64,000 nt of DNA, taken from Allobosea sp. CS1GBMeth4 (GTDB taxonomy: Bacteria > Pseudomonadota > Alphaproteobacteria > Rhizobiales > Beijerinckiaceae). Positions 8,686 to 16,465 of the stretch are shown one piece after another; position 1 is the first letter of the stretch; each line of letters opens with the position of its first letter. Location of the stretch: assembly GCF_900185715.1 (NCBI RefSeq), contig NZ_FYAS01000006.1:62001-126000 (forward strand). Reading direction: 5' to 3'. Position numbers and translations under genes: made by a program. The notes beneath the pieces are model-generated. The model saw only the letters and a list, made by a program, of their open reading frames with translations, was not told where the DNA came from and did no database searches.

Positions 8686-9699
8686 TCAGCCCTCCAGCCG
8701 TACGCGCGGATCGATCACGCCGTAGAGGATGTCGATCGCCAGGTTCAGCGCGACGTAGAGGATCGCCATGGTCAGCACGAAGCCCTGGATCGGCGCGTAG
8801 TCCGAGGCGATCAGCGCCTCGACCGCGTAGGAGCCGACACCCGGCCAGGCGAAGACCTTCTCGACCAGCACATTGGCGCCGAGCAGGAAGGAGAAGACCA
8901 TGCCGAGCGTGGTCACGACCGGGAGCATGGCGTTGCGGAAGGCATAGATGCCGATGACCGTGCGCGACGACAGGCCGCTCGCCCGCGCCGTGCGGACGAA
9001 ATCGGCGCTGAGCACGGCGAGCATCGCGGCGCGGGTCATCCGCGTGATCGGTGCCAGCGAGAAGATCGCCAGGGTCAGCGCCGGCAGCAGGATCTGCGCG
9101 AGCGCGGCGCGAAAGGTCTCCGGCTCCCGGGCGATCAGGCTGTCGATCAGCAGGAAGCCGGTGACGCGCGGCGGCTCGGAGAAGAAGACGTCGAGCCGGC
9201 CGAGCGGCGCCGGCGCCCAGCCGAGGATGAAATAGAAGACGTAGACCAGCAGCAGCCCGGTGAAGAACACCGGCAGCGAGACGCCGGCCGTCGCCACCAC
9301 GCGGCAGAGATGGTCGATCCACGATCCCTGCCGGACCGCCGCCAGCACGCCGAGCGGCAGCGCCACCGCCATCGCGATCAGCAGGCCGAACAGGGTGAGC
9401 TCGGCCGAAGCCGGCAGGCGCTGGGCGAGATCGGCCGTGACCGGCTGCCCCGTCGTCAGCGACTGGCCGAGATCGCCCTGCACCAGCGCCTTCACATAAG
9501 CGACGAACTGCACCGGCAGCGGCTGGTCGAGCCCGAGCTTGCCGCGGATCTCGGCGATCGCCTGCGGCGTCGCCGCCGGGCCGGCGAAATAGGCCGCCGT
9601 GTCGCCCGGCAGCACCCGCGTCAGCAGGAAGGTGACGACGATGACGCCGAGGATCGAGGGGATCGTCGTCTTCAGCCGGGCGGCGATCAGGCGCAGCAT
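8686..9699 (-). CDS. dppB: Peptide-type ABC importer permease (DppB-like)
   Basis: 337 residues, starting MLRLIAARLKTTIPSILGVIV and showing the N-terminal helix, the periplasmic loop with VLPGDTAAYFAGPAATP and the family motif LGLDQPLPVQFVAYV, then five further helices. The EAA-like coupling loop (TRAAMLAVLSADFVRTARASG) is near residue 215 and the C-terminus ends in GVIDPRVRLEG, as in DppB. The family usually has about 310-340 residues. It is downstream of the binding protein gene, separated by a 172-bp repeat-bearing gap, and 4 bp before DppC. Confidence 0.9.
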   Translation of the reverse strand: MLRLIAARLKTTIPSILGVIVVTFLLTRVLPGDTAAYFAGPAATPQAIAEIRGKLGLDQPLPVQFVAYVKALVQGDLGQSLTTGQPVTADLAQRLPASAELTLFGLLIAMAVALPLGVLAAVRQGSWIDHLCRVVATAGVSLPVFFTGLLLVYVFYFILGWAPAPLGRLDVFFSEPPRVTGFLLIDSLIAREPETFRAALAQILLPALTLAIFSLAPITRMTRAAMLAVLSADFVRTARASGLSSRTVIGIYAFRNAMLPVVTTLGMVFSFLLGANVLVEKVFAWPGVGSYAVEALIASDYAPIQGFVLTMAILYVALNLAIDILYGVIDPRVRLEG

Positions 9700-9717
9700 G
9701 TGCAGACCTCCGCTGTC

Positions 9718-9868
9718 GCCGTCTGGCCGGGGCGCGCCATGGGCGCGAGCCCGGAACCCATGAAAGCGAGGGTGACGGATGGGAGCGACGGCATGGCTGC
9801 GCCTCCTCGGTGTCGACGGTGCTCACGGGTTCCGGGCTCGGCCCTGCGGGCCGCCCGGAATGACGGCC
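9718..9868. repeat. Palindromic intergenic repeat
   Basis: Fills most of the gap between the binding-protein and DppB genes. The left arm has GGGCGCGAGCCCGGAACCCAT and the right arm ACGGGTTCCGGGCTCGGCCC followed by GCCCGGAATGACGGC; the two arms can pair. It is related to the repeat at 7612-7755, so the same repeat family has inserted twice within one operon, before each of two downstream cistrons. An effect on the ratio of binding protein to permease is possible. Confidence 0.7.
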
Positions 9869-9871
9869 AGC

Positions 9872-11464
9872 TCAAGCCTTGGTCAGGTAGCGGAAGTCCG
9901 GCTCGCGGCAGGGCTGGAACTGGTAGCCGCCGATCGATTTCTGCATCGCGACGTCGTGGGTCGGCTGCGAGATCGGGATCATCGGCACCTCGCGGTTCAC
10001 CAGCTTGATGAACTCGACCACGGTCTTCTCATAGTCGGCCCTGTCGCCGGCGAAGCGGGCGGCGTCGATCATCTTGTCGAGCTCGGGGTTCTGGTAGTTG
10101 GCGATGTTGAAGATCGAATTGTTGCCGTGCATCGTCCAGAACAGGTAGTAGTCCGGGTAGTCGAGCCAGCCGGCGAAGCGGTTCAGCGTCATCGGATTGG
10201 TCTTCTTGGCGATCTCGGTGCGGAAGTTCGCGCCCGGCACCTTCGAGATCTCGACATTGATGCCGATCGCGCCCAGCGCCTCCTTGATCAGAACCGACAT
10301 CGGTTCGGCGACGGTGGCGTTGCCGGCGTCGAATTGCAGCGTGGTCGAGAAGCCGCCGCCGGCCGCCGCGACCAGTTCCTTCGCCTTGTCGAGATTGGTC
10401 TTGTAGGGGAAGGGCTGCGGCCAGGCCGGCTTCGGCAGTTCCGGCCCGCCGGACATGTCGACGCCGCGGCCGAAGAGCGAGGCCTGCAGGATCTTGTCGT
10501 AGGGCAGCACCCAGGCGACGGCCTGGCGCAGGCGCACATCCTTGAACGGGCCGACCTGGGCGTTGAGATAGAGCCCCCAGACACCGTTCGGGATCGGGAC
10601 GCCGACGACATTGACCTTGCCGGCATCGGCGAGGTCCTTGAAGTCCTTCGGCGGCAGCCCGTAGGAGATGTCGGCATCGCCGCGCTCGATCAGCGCCCGC
10701 CGCGTCGAGGGCGAGGCGATGTCGCGGGCGATGATGCGGCGCAGTTGCGGCCGCTTGCCGCAAGCCCAATCGTCGTTGCGGACATAGATCGTCTCGACGC
10801 CGGGCTTCCAGCTCTCCACCCTGAAGGCGCCGGATCCGGCGATGTTGTTCTTGAGGAAATCCTTCGCCCAGGGGTCGCCGCCGCTGTTCTTGATGGCGAG
10901 CTCGGAATCGAAGACGAAGGGAATGGTGACCGCCAGGTTCGGCATGGTCATCTTGTCCTTCCGGACGAAGTCGATGCGGAAGGTCTTGTCGTCGAGGGCG
11001 ACGAACTGCTCGGGCTTCTCGAGCGAGCCGGCATTCATCTGCGTGGTCGCGAAGCCGCCGATCGAGACGGCGCGGTCGAGCGACCATTTCACGTCCCTGG
11101 CGCTGACCGGGCGGCCGGAGTGGAATTTGGCGTCGCGCAGCTTGAAGGTGCAGCTCATGCCGTCGGAGGCGAGCTGCCAGCTCTCGGCGAGCTCGCCTTC
11201 GAGCTCGCCCATCGCGACCTGATGGCCGCCGCCGCCCGGGATCGGCACGGGCTTGAAGCGCAGCAGCCGGTCATAGCAGTTCAGCGCGACGCCATTGACC
11301 GGCTGCGACGAGCCGATGCCCTGCATGTCCAGGCTGTTCGGGCCGTATTCCTGCACGAGGAGGAGCGTCTCGCTGCGGCTCGGCGCCTGTGCGCTCGCGC
11401 CCTGCCTGATGACGAACGGAGCGGCCAAACCTCCGGCGATAGCCGCGCGACGCGTGATAGCCAT
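9872..11464 (-). CDS. dppA: Extracellular solute-binding protein family 5 (DppA-like)
   Basis: 530 residues from the ATG at 11464, which has GGGGAGAAC directly upstream. The N-terminus MAITRRAAIAGGLAAPFVIR has a twin arginine followed by a hydrophobic stretch and an Ala-Gln-Ala cleavage region, so Tat export is likely. The mature part has the family-5 signature (CTFKLRDAKFHSGRPVSARDVKWS) near residue 95 and SGAFRVESWKPG near residue 170. It is the first gene of the leftward importer operon (binding protein, permeases, ATPase). The promoter region carries a TTGCATACAAT box at 11603-11613. The ligand is probably the ureide or carbamoyl compound handled by the adjacent hydrolases; a true peptide is the alternative. 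Confidence 0.9.
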   Translation of the reverse strand: MAITRRAAIAGGLAAPFVIRQGASAQAPSRSETLLLVQEYGPNSLDMQGIGSSQPVNGVALNCYDRLLRFKPVPIPGGGGHQVAMGELEGELAESWQLASDGMSCTFKLRDAKFHSGRPVSARDVKWSLDRAVSIGGFATTQMNAGSLEKPEQFVALDDKTFRIDFVRKDKMTMPNLAVTIPFVFDSELAIKNSGGDPWAKDFLKNNIAGSGAFRVESWKPGVETIYVRNDDWACGKRPQLRRIIARDIASPSTRRALIERGDADISYGLPPKDFKDLADAGKVNVVGVPIPNGVWGLYLNAQVGPFKDVRLRQAVAWVLPYDKILQASLFGRGVDMSGGPELPKPAWPQPFPYKTNLDKAKELVAAAGGGFSTTLQFDAGNATVAEPMSVLIKEALGAIGINVEISKVPGANFRTEIAKKTNPMTLNRFAGWLDYPDYYLFWTMHGNNSIFNIANYQNPELDKMIDAARFAGDRADYEKTVVEFIKLVNREVPMIPISQPTHDVAMQKSIGGYQFQPCREPDFRYLTKA

Positions 11465-11590
11465 TGTGTTCTCCCCCTGTGCCGGGGCCCTTTCCAGGGC
11501 TCCGGCGCTTCCTGTCGGGGAGGCCAATGCAGTTACCGTGCCGGATCGCAGCGGCCCGGCAGCACGGATTCCGCGGCCCGCCGTGCGCCG

Positions 11591-11613
11591 GCGCGCCTAA
11601 CTTTGCATACAAT
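11591..11613. promoter_or_regulatory. Candidate GntR operator before the importer operon
   Basis: Within the 206-bp gap 11465-11670, TTGCATACAAT (11603-11613) fits the near-palindrome TTGnATnCAA expected for FCD-type GntR regulators. On the minus strand a TTGGTG about 16 bp before TTGTAT would place the site over the -10 region of the dppA promoter, which suggests repression. The preceding GCGCGCCTAA matches CGCGCCTAG next to the motif at 2810. Confidence 0.45.
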
Positions 11614-11670
11614 CGGCGAATTTCTGCTCACCAATTAGGCATTCCTGCCGGAGGTGGGAACGGCGGCCTG

Positions 11671-12930
11671 TCAGCCCTCGCGCCGCGCCAGCTCCAGGAC
11701 CGTCTCGATCAGCACGCGGATCGCGATGCCGGCGTCGAGTTCGCTCATCGCCTCCAGTGGCGAATGGCTGATGCCTTTCTCGCAGCGCACGAACAGCATG
11801 GCCGACGGGCACAGCCGCGCCATCGCCATGGCGTCGTGCCCCGCGCCCGAGGGCAGGCGCCTGGCCGAAAGGTTGGAGCCGGTGCGGGCGATGCCGGCGG
11901 CGAAGGCCTCCTGCAGCTCGGCCGCCATCGGCGTCGCCTCCTCGTGCGAATAGGGCGTGATCGTCAGGCCGACGCCGCGCCGGGCCGCGATCTCGCCGAA
12001 ACGCTGCGCGACGTCCCGCTCCATGGCGGCGACGGTCTCGCCCGAGGGGGCGCGATAATCGATGGTGAAGTCGACTGCGCCCGGCACGACATTGGTGGCG
12101 CCGGGGTCGGGCCGGAACACGCCGACCGTGCCCACCGCCTGGTCGTGCCCGCGCGCGACCTCCTCCAGCGCCAGCGCCATTTCGGCGGCGGCGGCAAGCG
12201 CATCCTTGCGCAGCCGCATCGGCACCGTGCCGGCATGGCCGGCCTCGCCGGTCACGCGGACGCGGGCGCGGCTCTGGGCGTTGATGGCGGTGACGATGCC
12301 GACCGCCTCGTTCTCGATCTCGAGCACCGGGCCCTGCTCGATATGAACCTCGAGATAGGCCTTGACCGAGCCGGGCTTGCGGGCGAGCGCCGGAATCCCG
12401 GCCGGGTCGCCGCCGAAGGCGACGAGCGCGTCGCGCAAGCTCACGCCGTCGGCATCGCGCGAGTCGAGCCAGGCCGGGTCGTATTGCCCTGCCAGCGCCG
12501 AGGAGGTCGACAGCGAGGTCGGAAAGCGCACCGTCTCCTCGTCGCCGAAGGCGACGACCTCGAGCGCGAAGGGCAGGGTGATGCCGGCGTCGCGGATCGC
12601 CTGCGCCGCCAGGATGCCGGCCACGACGCCGAGATTGCCGTCGAAACGGCCGCCGTCGCGGACGGTGTCGATATGCGAGCCGATCAGCACCGCCGGCAGC
12701 CCGGGGGTCGCGCCCTCGCGCCGGCCCTGCACCGAGCCGGCGGCGTCGATGAAGGCGGTGAGGCCCGCGACCTCCATCGCCCCCTTGACGTACTCGGCCG
12801 CCTGCCGGTGCGACGGCGACAGATAGAGCCGCGTCAGCTTGCCCGGCTCGTCGCTGAAGCGGTTGATGCCGGACAGGGCGGCGAAGGCGCGGGCGCCGAG
12901 CACGGCGGGAGAGGGCAGGGAGGCGGTCAT
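11671..12930 (-). CDS. M20 allantoate / N-carbamoyl-amino-acid amidohydrolase
   Basis: 419 residues of the AllC/HyuC group of zinc peptidases. Metal and substrate motifs are in order: GSHIDTVRDGGRFDGNLGV near residue 82, the catalytic acidic pair in VAFGDEETVRFPTS, HIEQGP near residue 192, the dimerisation-domain GEAGHAGTVPM, and CEKGISHSPLE near the end. The DEET version of the usual Glu-Glu motif is a small variation. These enzymes hydrolyse allantoate to ureidoglycolate or N-carbamoyl amino acids to amino acids with release of CO2 and ammonia. Its position just upstream of the ureide importer supports a ureide role; allantoate and a carbamoyl amino acid cannot be separated by sequence reading. 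Confidence 0.85.
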   Translation of the reverse strand: MTASLPSPAVLGARAFAALSGINRFSDEPGKLTRLYLSPSHRQAAEYVKGAMEVAGLTAFIDAAGSVQGRREGATPGLPAVLIGSHIDTVRDGGRFDGNLGVVAGILAAQAIRDAGITLPFALEVVAFGDEETVRFPTSLSTSSALAGQYDPAWLDSRDADGVSLRDALVAFGGDPAGIPALARKPGSVKAYLEVHIEQGPVLEIENEAVGIVTAINAQSRARVRVTGEAGHAGTVPMRLRKDALAAAAEMALALEEVARGHDQAVGTVGVFRPDPGATNVVPGAVDFTIDYRAPSGETVAAMERDVAQRFGEIAARRGVGLTITPYSHEEATPMAAELQEAFAAGIARTGSNLSARRLPSGAGHDAMAMARLCPSAMLFVRCEKGISHSPLEAMSELDAGIAIRVLIETVLELARREG

Positions 12931-12943
12931 GGGGTCTCAATCT

Positions 12944-12978
12944 AGCGGGCTGGCCACGGCCGTGGCCAGCCCGCTTTT
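12944..12978. terminator. Perfect 32-bp palindrome with T-run
   Basis: AGCGGGCTGGCCACGG is followed directly by its exact complement (12944-12975), with TTTT at 12975-12978 on the plus strand. It lies between the amidohydrolase start and the SDR stop. For leftward transcripts from the SDR the T-run is on the wrong side, so this may act as a stable RNA hairpin or a terminator for rightward (antisense) transcription. Confidence 0.6.
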
Positions 12979-12999
12979 GCCTTTCAGGTCCGGTTGATG

Positions 13000-13746
13000 T
13001 CAGTAGGTCGCGCGCCCGCCCGAGAGGTCGAAGACCGCGCCGGTGGTGAAGCTGTTCTCGGCCGAGGCGAGGAAGGCGACCATCGCGGCGACCTCTTCCG
13101 GCAGCAGGAAGCGCCCGCGCGGGATCTTGGCCAGCATGTAGCCGATATGCTCCTCGCTCATCTGGTCGAAGATGCGGGTGCGGGCGGCGGCCGGGGTGAT
13201 GCAGTTCACCGCGATGTCCTGCTGCGCCAGTTCCTTGCCGAGCGATTTGGTCAGCGCGATCACCGCCGCCTTGGAGGCCGAATAGGCCGAGGCGTTGGGA
13301 TTGCCCTCCTTGCCGGCGATCGAGGCGACCAGCACGAGCCGGCCGTAATTGCGCTTGATCATGCCGGGGATCACCGCCTGGCAGCAGTGCAGCGTGCCGT
13401 CGACATTGAGGCGCATGATCTTGCCCCATTCGTCGAGCGGATATTCCCAGGTCTTCAGGTTCGGCCCGGCGATGCCGGCGCTGGTGACGAGGATGTCGAC
13501 GCTGCCATGGCGCTGTTCCAGCTCGGCCGCGGCGGCATTGACCGCCCTGGCGTCGGTCACGTCGATCGAGAGCCCGCTCGCGCCCTCGCCGATCGCCGCC
13601 GCCGCCTCCTGGGCGAGCTTGCCGTCGAGATCCCAGATCGCGACCTTGGCGCCGCTGGTCGCGAGGCGCTCGGCGACGGCCCGGCCGATGCCTTGCGCGC
13701 CACCGGTGACGATGGCGACGCGGCCCTTTAAATCGATTTGGTTCAT
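13000..13746 (-). CDS. SDR family oxidoreductase (FabG-like)
   Basis: 248 residues from ATG 13746 with GGAGGGG about 10 bases upstream. Classical SDR features are present: cofactor loop TGGAQGIGRAVA near residue 15, the Asp of DV at the adenine pocket (SIDVTD), the NAG-equivalent SAGIAGP, the active-site triad Ser in VASIAGKEG and YSASK, and the PEEVAAMVAFLAS helix near the C-terminus with SGGRATY at the end. Many such proteins reduce 3-oxoacyl or sugar-derived ketones. The amidohydrolase gene lies 69 bp downstream beyond a strong palindrome, so it may or may not share the ureide operon. Substrate unknown. Confidence 0.8.
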   Translation of the reverse strand: MNQIDLKGRVAIVTGGAQGIGRAVAERLATSGAKVAIWDLDGKLAQEAAAAIGEGASGLSIDVTDARAVNAAAAELEQRHGSVDILVTSAGIAGPNLKTWEYPLDEWGKIMRLNVDGTLHCCQAVIPGMIKRNYGRLVLVASIAGKEGNPNASAYSASKAAVIALTKSLGKELAQQDIAVNCITPAAARTRIFDQMSEEHIGYMLAKIPRGRFLLPEEVAAMVAFLASAENSFTTGAVFDLSGGRATY

Positions 13747-13768
13747 GTGAAAGACGCCCCTCCCTGAA

Positions 13769-13803
13769 GCTGGCCGGCGAACTCTAGCGCAAAGCCGGCC
13801 AGC
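13769..13803. terminator. Hairpin between polysaccharide gene and SDR
   Basis: GCTGGCCGGC (13769-13778) and GCCGGCCAGC (13794-13803) form a perfect 10-bp stem with a 15-base loop. It lies downstream of the leftward phosphoglycosyltransferase gene that ends at 13848, before the SDR start. There is no clear T-run, so a terminator role is likely but not certain. Confidence 0.5.
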
Positions 13804-13847
13804 GCCTAGCCGCGATGGCTCGGGGGAGGGTTGCGCCAGGCTGGCGC

Positions 13848-15305
13848 TCAGCGCGCATTGCGGAAGGCGCGCGGGCTGAACACGGTGCGCAGCAGGATGC
13901 CGATATCGAGCCAGAACGACCAGTTGTCGATGTACCAATGGTCGTAGGCGATGCGCCGCGCCATCTTCTCGTCGGTGTCGGTCTCGCCGCGCAGGCCGTT
14001 GACCTGGGCCCAGCCGGTGATGCCGGGCTTGACGTTGTGGCGCCTGGCATAGAGCGCGATCTTGCGCTGGAACTCGCGGTCGTGCGCCAGCGCGTGCGGG
14101 CGCGGACCCACCAGCGACATCTGCCCGGCGATGACGTTGATGAGCTGCGGCAGCTCGTCGAGATTGTAGCGCCGCAGGAAGCCACCGACCCGGGTGATGC
14201 GCGGATCGTTGCGCGTCGCCTGCTTGACCACCTCGCCGTCGTCGGTGGTTGTCATCGTGCGGAACTTGAAGATGCGGAACGGCTCCTGGTTGAAGCCGTA
14301 GCGGCGCTGCAGGAACAGCACCGGGCCTTTCGAATCGAGCTTGATCGCGATCGCGATCAGCAGGAGCAGCGGCAGGCTCAGGAGCAGGATCGCGCTCGCG
14401 GCCAGCACGTCGAAGACGCGCTTGAACAGGATCTGGGCGAAGGACAGGGCCGGCCGGGTCAGGCGCAGCGAGGCGAGCGAGCCGATGCGCACGATATGCG
14501 GGTTGTCGAAGCGGTCCATGATCCGCTCCGGCGTCAGATGGATCGCCACCGGCAGGTTCATGAAGGCGTCGACGCAGGCGTCGATCGTCTCCTGGTCCGA
14601 CCAGGGCAGGGCGATGAACACCGCATCCGGCTTGAGATCGCGCGCCCGGGCCGAGGCGATGGCGAGGTCGGCGGCGAGCGCCGCCGCGGGGTCGTTGATG
14701 CGCCGCGCGTCGTTGCTGCGCAGGAAGGCGACATCGACGATCGAGAAGCCGATATTCCAGGGCTGATGGCGCGAGACGAAGGACATCACATCGCTCTCGC
14801 GGCCGATCAGGAAGACGCGCTCGGAGGTGATCCGCCCGGTCTTCGACGCCATCGAGATGGTCTGGACGACCGCCGAGCGCGCGAGCGCGATCAGCGGCAC
14901 GCCGGCGACATAGGTGACGAGGACGACGGCGCGCGAATACTGGTCGTTGACCTTGGCCATGAACACAATGGCGACGAAGGCGATCATCGTCACGTTCCAG
15001 ACCGTGAAGGCCGAGCCGACCTGCCCCTTGGTCGAGAGGTAGTTCTCCAGCCGGTAGCGGCCGCGCAGCAGGTTGGTGAAGACGAAGATCGCGGCGATCA
15101 TCGAGGCGAGCTCGGCGGTGATCTTGTCGTTGCCGAGATGGCGGTAGGCGACGAGGTGATAGGCCAGCGAGATCCCGCCGACCACGGCCAGGACGACGGC
15201 CGCGTCGATCAGCGCGGTGATCAGCCCGATCCAGTGACGCAAGGCATTCGCGCGCTGGTCGGCTGCCGTGGCGACTTCGTAGTTCAGGTCGTTGACGCTC
15301 ATCAT
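13848..15305 (-). CDS. Undecaprenyl-phosphate sugar phosphotransferase (WcaJ-like)
   Basis: 485 residues starting MMSVNDLNYEV; the frame extends further upstream without a better start. Four hydrophobic helices in the first 130 residues precede a CoA-binding-like Rossmann segment (ERVFLIGRESDVMSF), and the C-terminal third is the bacterial sugar transferase domain: a membrane re-entrant helix (ILLLSLPLLLLIAIAIKLDS), KGPVLFLQRRYGFN, FRIFKFRTM, LRRYNLDELPQL, SLVGPRPHA and GITGWAQVNG. Such enzymes load glucose-1-phosphate or galactose-1-phosphate on undecaprenyl phosphate to start an exopolysaccharide. It is divergent from a WecG/TagA-type transferase. No other polysaccharide genes are nearby, so this is an isolated initiation module. 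Confidence 0.9.
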   Translation of the reverse strand: MMSVNDLNYEVATAADQRANALRHWIGLITALIDAAVVLAVVGGISLAYHLVAYRHLGNDKITAELASMIAAIFVFTNLLRGRYRLENYLSTKGQVGSAFTVWNVTMIAFVAIVFMAKVNDQYSRAVVLVTYVAGVPLIALARSAVVQTISMASKTGRITSERVFLIGRESDVMSFVSRHQPWNIGFSIVDVAFLRSNDARRINDPAAALAADLAIASARARDLKPDAVFIALPWSDQETIDACVDAFMNLPVAIHLTPERIMDRFDNPHIVRIGSLASLRLTRPALSFAQILFKRVFDVLAASAILLLSLPLLLLIAIAIKLDSKGPVLFLQRRYGFNQEPFRIFKFRTMTTTDDGEVVKQATRNDPRITRVGGFLRRYNLDELPQLINVIAGQMSLVGPRPHALAHDREFQRKIALYARRHNVKPGITGWAQVNGLRGETDTDEKMARRIAYDHWYIDNWSFWLDIGILLRTVFSPRAFRNAR

Positions 15306-15661
15306 TCCGTGCTCGCTCCGGGGCCGGCGAGGGCCGGCCACAGACGGTCCGGATTCGGCACAGGAGCTGCGCCGAAGGCCGCCTCGTCCGCCGAGGTGGC
15401 AAGGCCGGTGCCGCGGCGGCATGCGGCCGATCCGTAGGGAAACGGCCTGGAATCGGCGCATTCGGACGGCATGCCGCGGTGGCGCAGCCGCGTTTCGTGC
15501 CATTCCGGGACAGCGGGCGGATCGCTGCGCCCCGCGCCGGTCGCCGGGCCGGAGGAAGGCGCCGTTCACCCTATGGCGGGGTTCCGCTTGACCGGGATGG
15601 GGATCGTGCCGAGACAGGCATGGCGCCGTCGGGCTCGCGACGTGCGCCAGCAGCGATCGAG
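15306..15661. other. 356-bp divergent intergenic region
   Basis: Lies between the phosphoglycosyltransferase and the WecG-like gene, which read away from each other, so it should hold both promoters. It is GC-rich throughout; I see no convincing -35/-10 pair, palindrome or small ORF. Frames remain open into it on both sides, which is a composition effect. Confidence 0.4.
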
Positions 15662-16459
15662 ATGAACGCCGTCCTCTTCAAGCCGCCGCAGCGAAGAATG
15701 GCCGCCGCCTTGCCGGAGCCGCCGCGACGCGACATCGCCGGCGTCGCGGTCGCGGCGCTGACGCGCGCCGAGGCGCTCGCCCTGATCGGCGCCGCCTTCG
15801 ACGAAGGCCGTCACCTGCATCTGGCCTATTGCAACGCCAACCTCGTCAACATCGCCGCGCGCGATCCCCGCCTGCGCGAGCGGCTCGCCGGCTTTCTGGT
15901 CCTGCCGGACGGGATCGGCATCGACCTCGCTTCGCGCCTGCTCTACGGCGCCGCCTTTCCGGCCAACCTCAACGGCACCGATTTCACGCCGGCGATCCTC
16001 GCCGCGCGGACGCGCCCGCTCTCGGTGATGCTGCTCGGCGGCCGGCCCGGCGTCGCCGAGCGCGCGGCGGCACGTCTGGCGGGCGACTATCCGCAGCATC
16101 GCTTCGCCGTGCTGGGCCATGGCTATTTCGCGCCCGAGGACGAGCCGGCCCTGCTGCAGCGGCTCGAACGTGAGCGGCCGGACCTGCTGCTGGTCGCCTT
16201 CGGCAATCCGAGGCAGGAGGAGTGGATCGCCAGACGGATCGACGCCCGCCATTGCACGGTCGCGGCCGGCATCGGCGCGCTGTTCGACTTCCTCGCCGGC
16301 GAGGTGGCGCGCGCGCCGGAAACCGTGCGCGCGCTGCGGCTGGAATGGGTCTATCGGCTCTGGCTCGAGCCGCGCCGGCTCTGGCGGCGCTATGTCGTCG
16401 GCAACCCCGCCTTCCTCCTGCGCGTGCTGCGCCAGAAGCTGGCGCGGCGCAGCGCCTGA
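15662..16459 (+). CDS. WecG/TagA/CpsF family glycosyltransferase
   Basis: 265 residues from the ATG at 15662. The family pattern is complete: AYCNANLVNIAARDP, the catalytic LPDGIGIDLASRLLYG with the conserved Asp and Gly, LNGTDFTP, VMLLGGRPGVAERAA, LLVAFGNPRQEEWI and AAGIGALFDFLAGEVARAP, then the basic tail RLWRRYVVGNPAFLLRVL. These inverting enzymes add ManNAc-type sugars to lipid-linked GlcNAc or related acceptors at the membrane. The divergent neighbour makes the lipid-linked first sugar, so the two probably act one after the other in an exopolysaccharide or O-antigen-like polymer. Ribosome site is weak; the ATG for MAAALPEPP downstream is an alternative start. Confidence 0.9.
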   Translation: MNAVLFKPPQRRMAAALPEPPRRDIAGVAVAALTRAEALALIGAAFDEGRHLHLAYCNANLVNIAARDPRLRERLAGFLVLPDGIGIDLASRLLYGAAFPANLNGTDFTPAILAARTRPLSVMLLGGRPGVAERAAARLAGDYPQHRFAVLGHGYFAPEDEPALLQRLERERPDLLLVAFGNPRQEEWIARRIDARHCTVAAGIGALFDFLAGEVARAPETVRALRLEWVYRLWLEPRRLWRRYVVGNPAFLLRVLRQKLARRSA

Positions 16460-16465
16460 CGGCGC

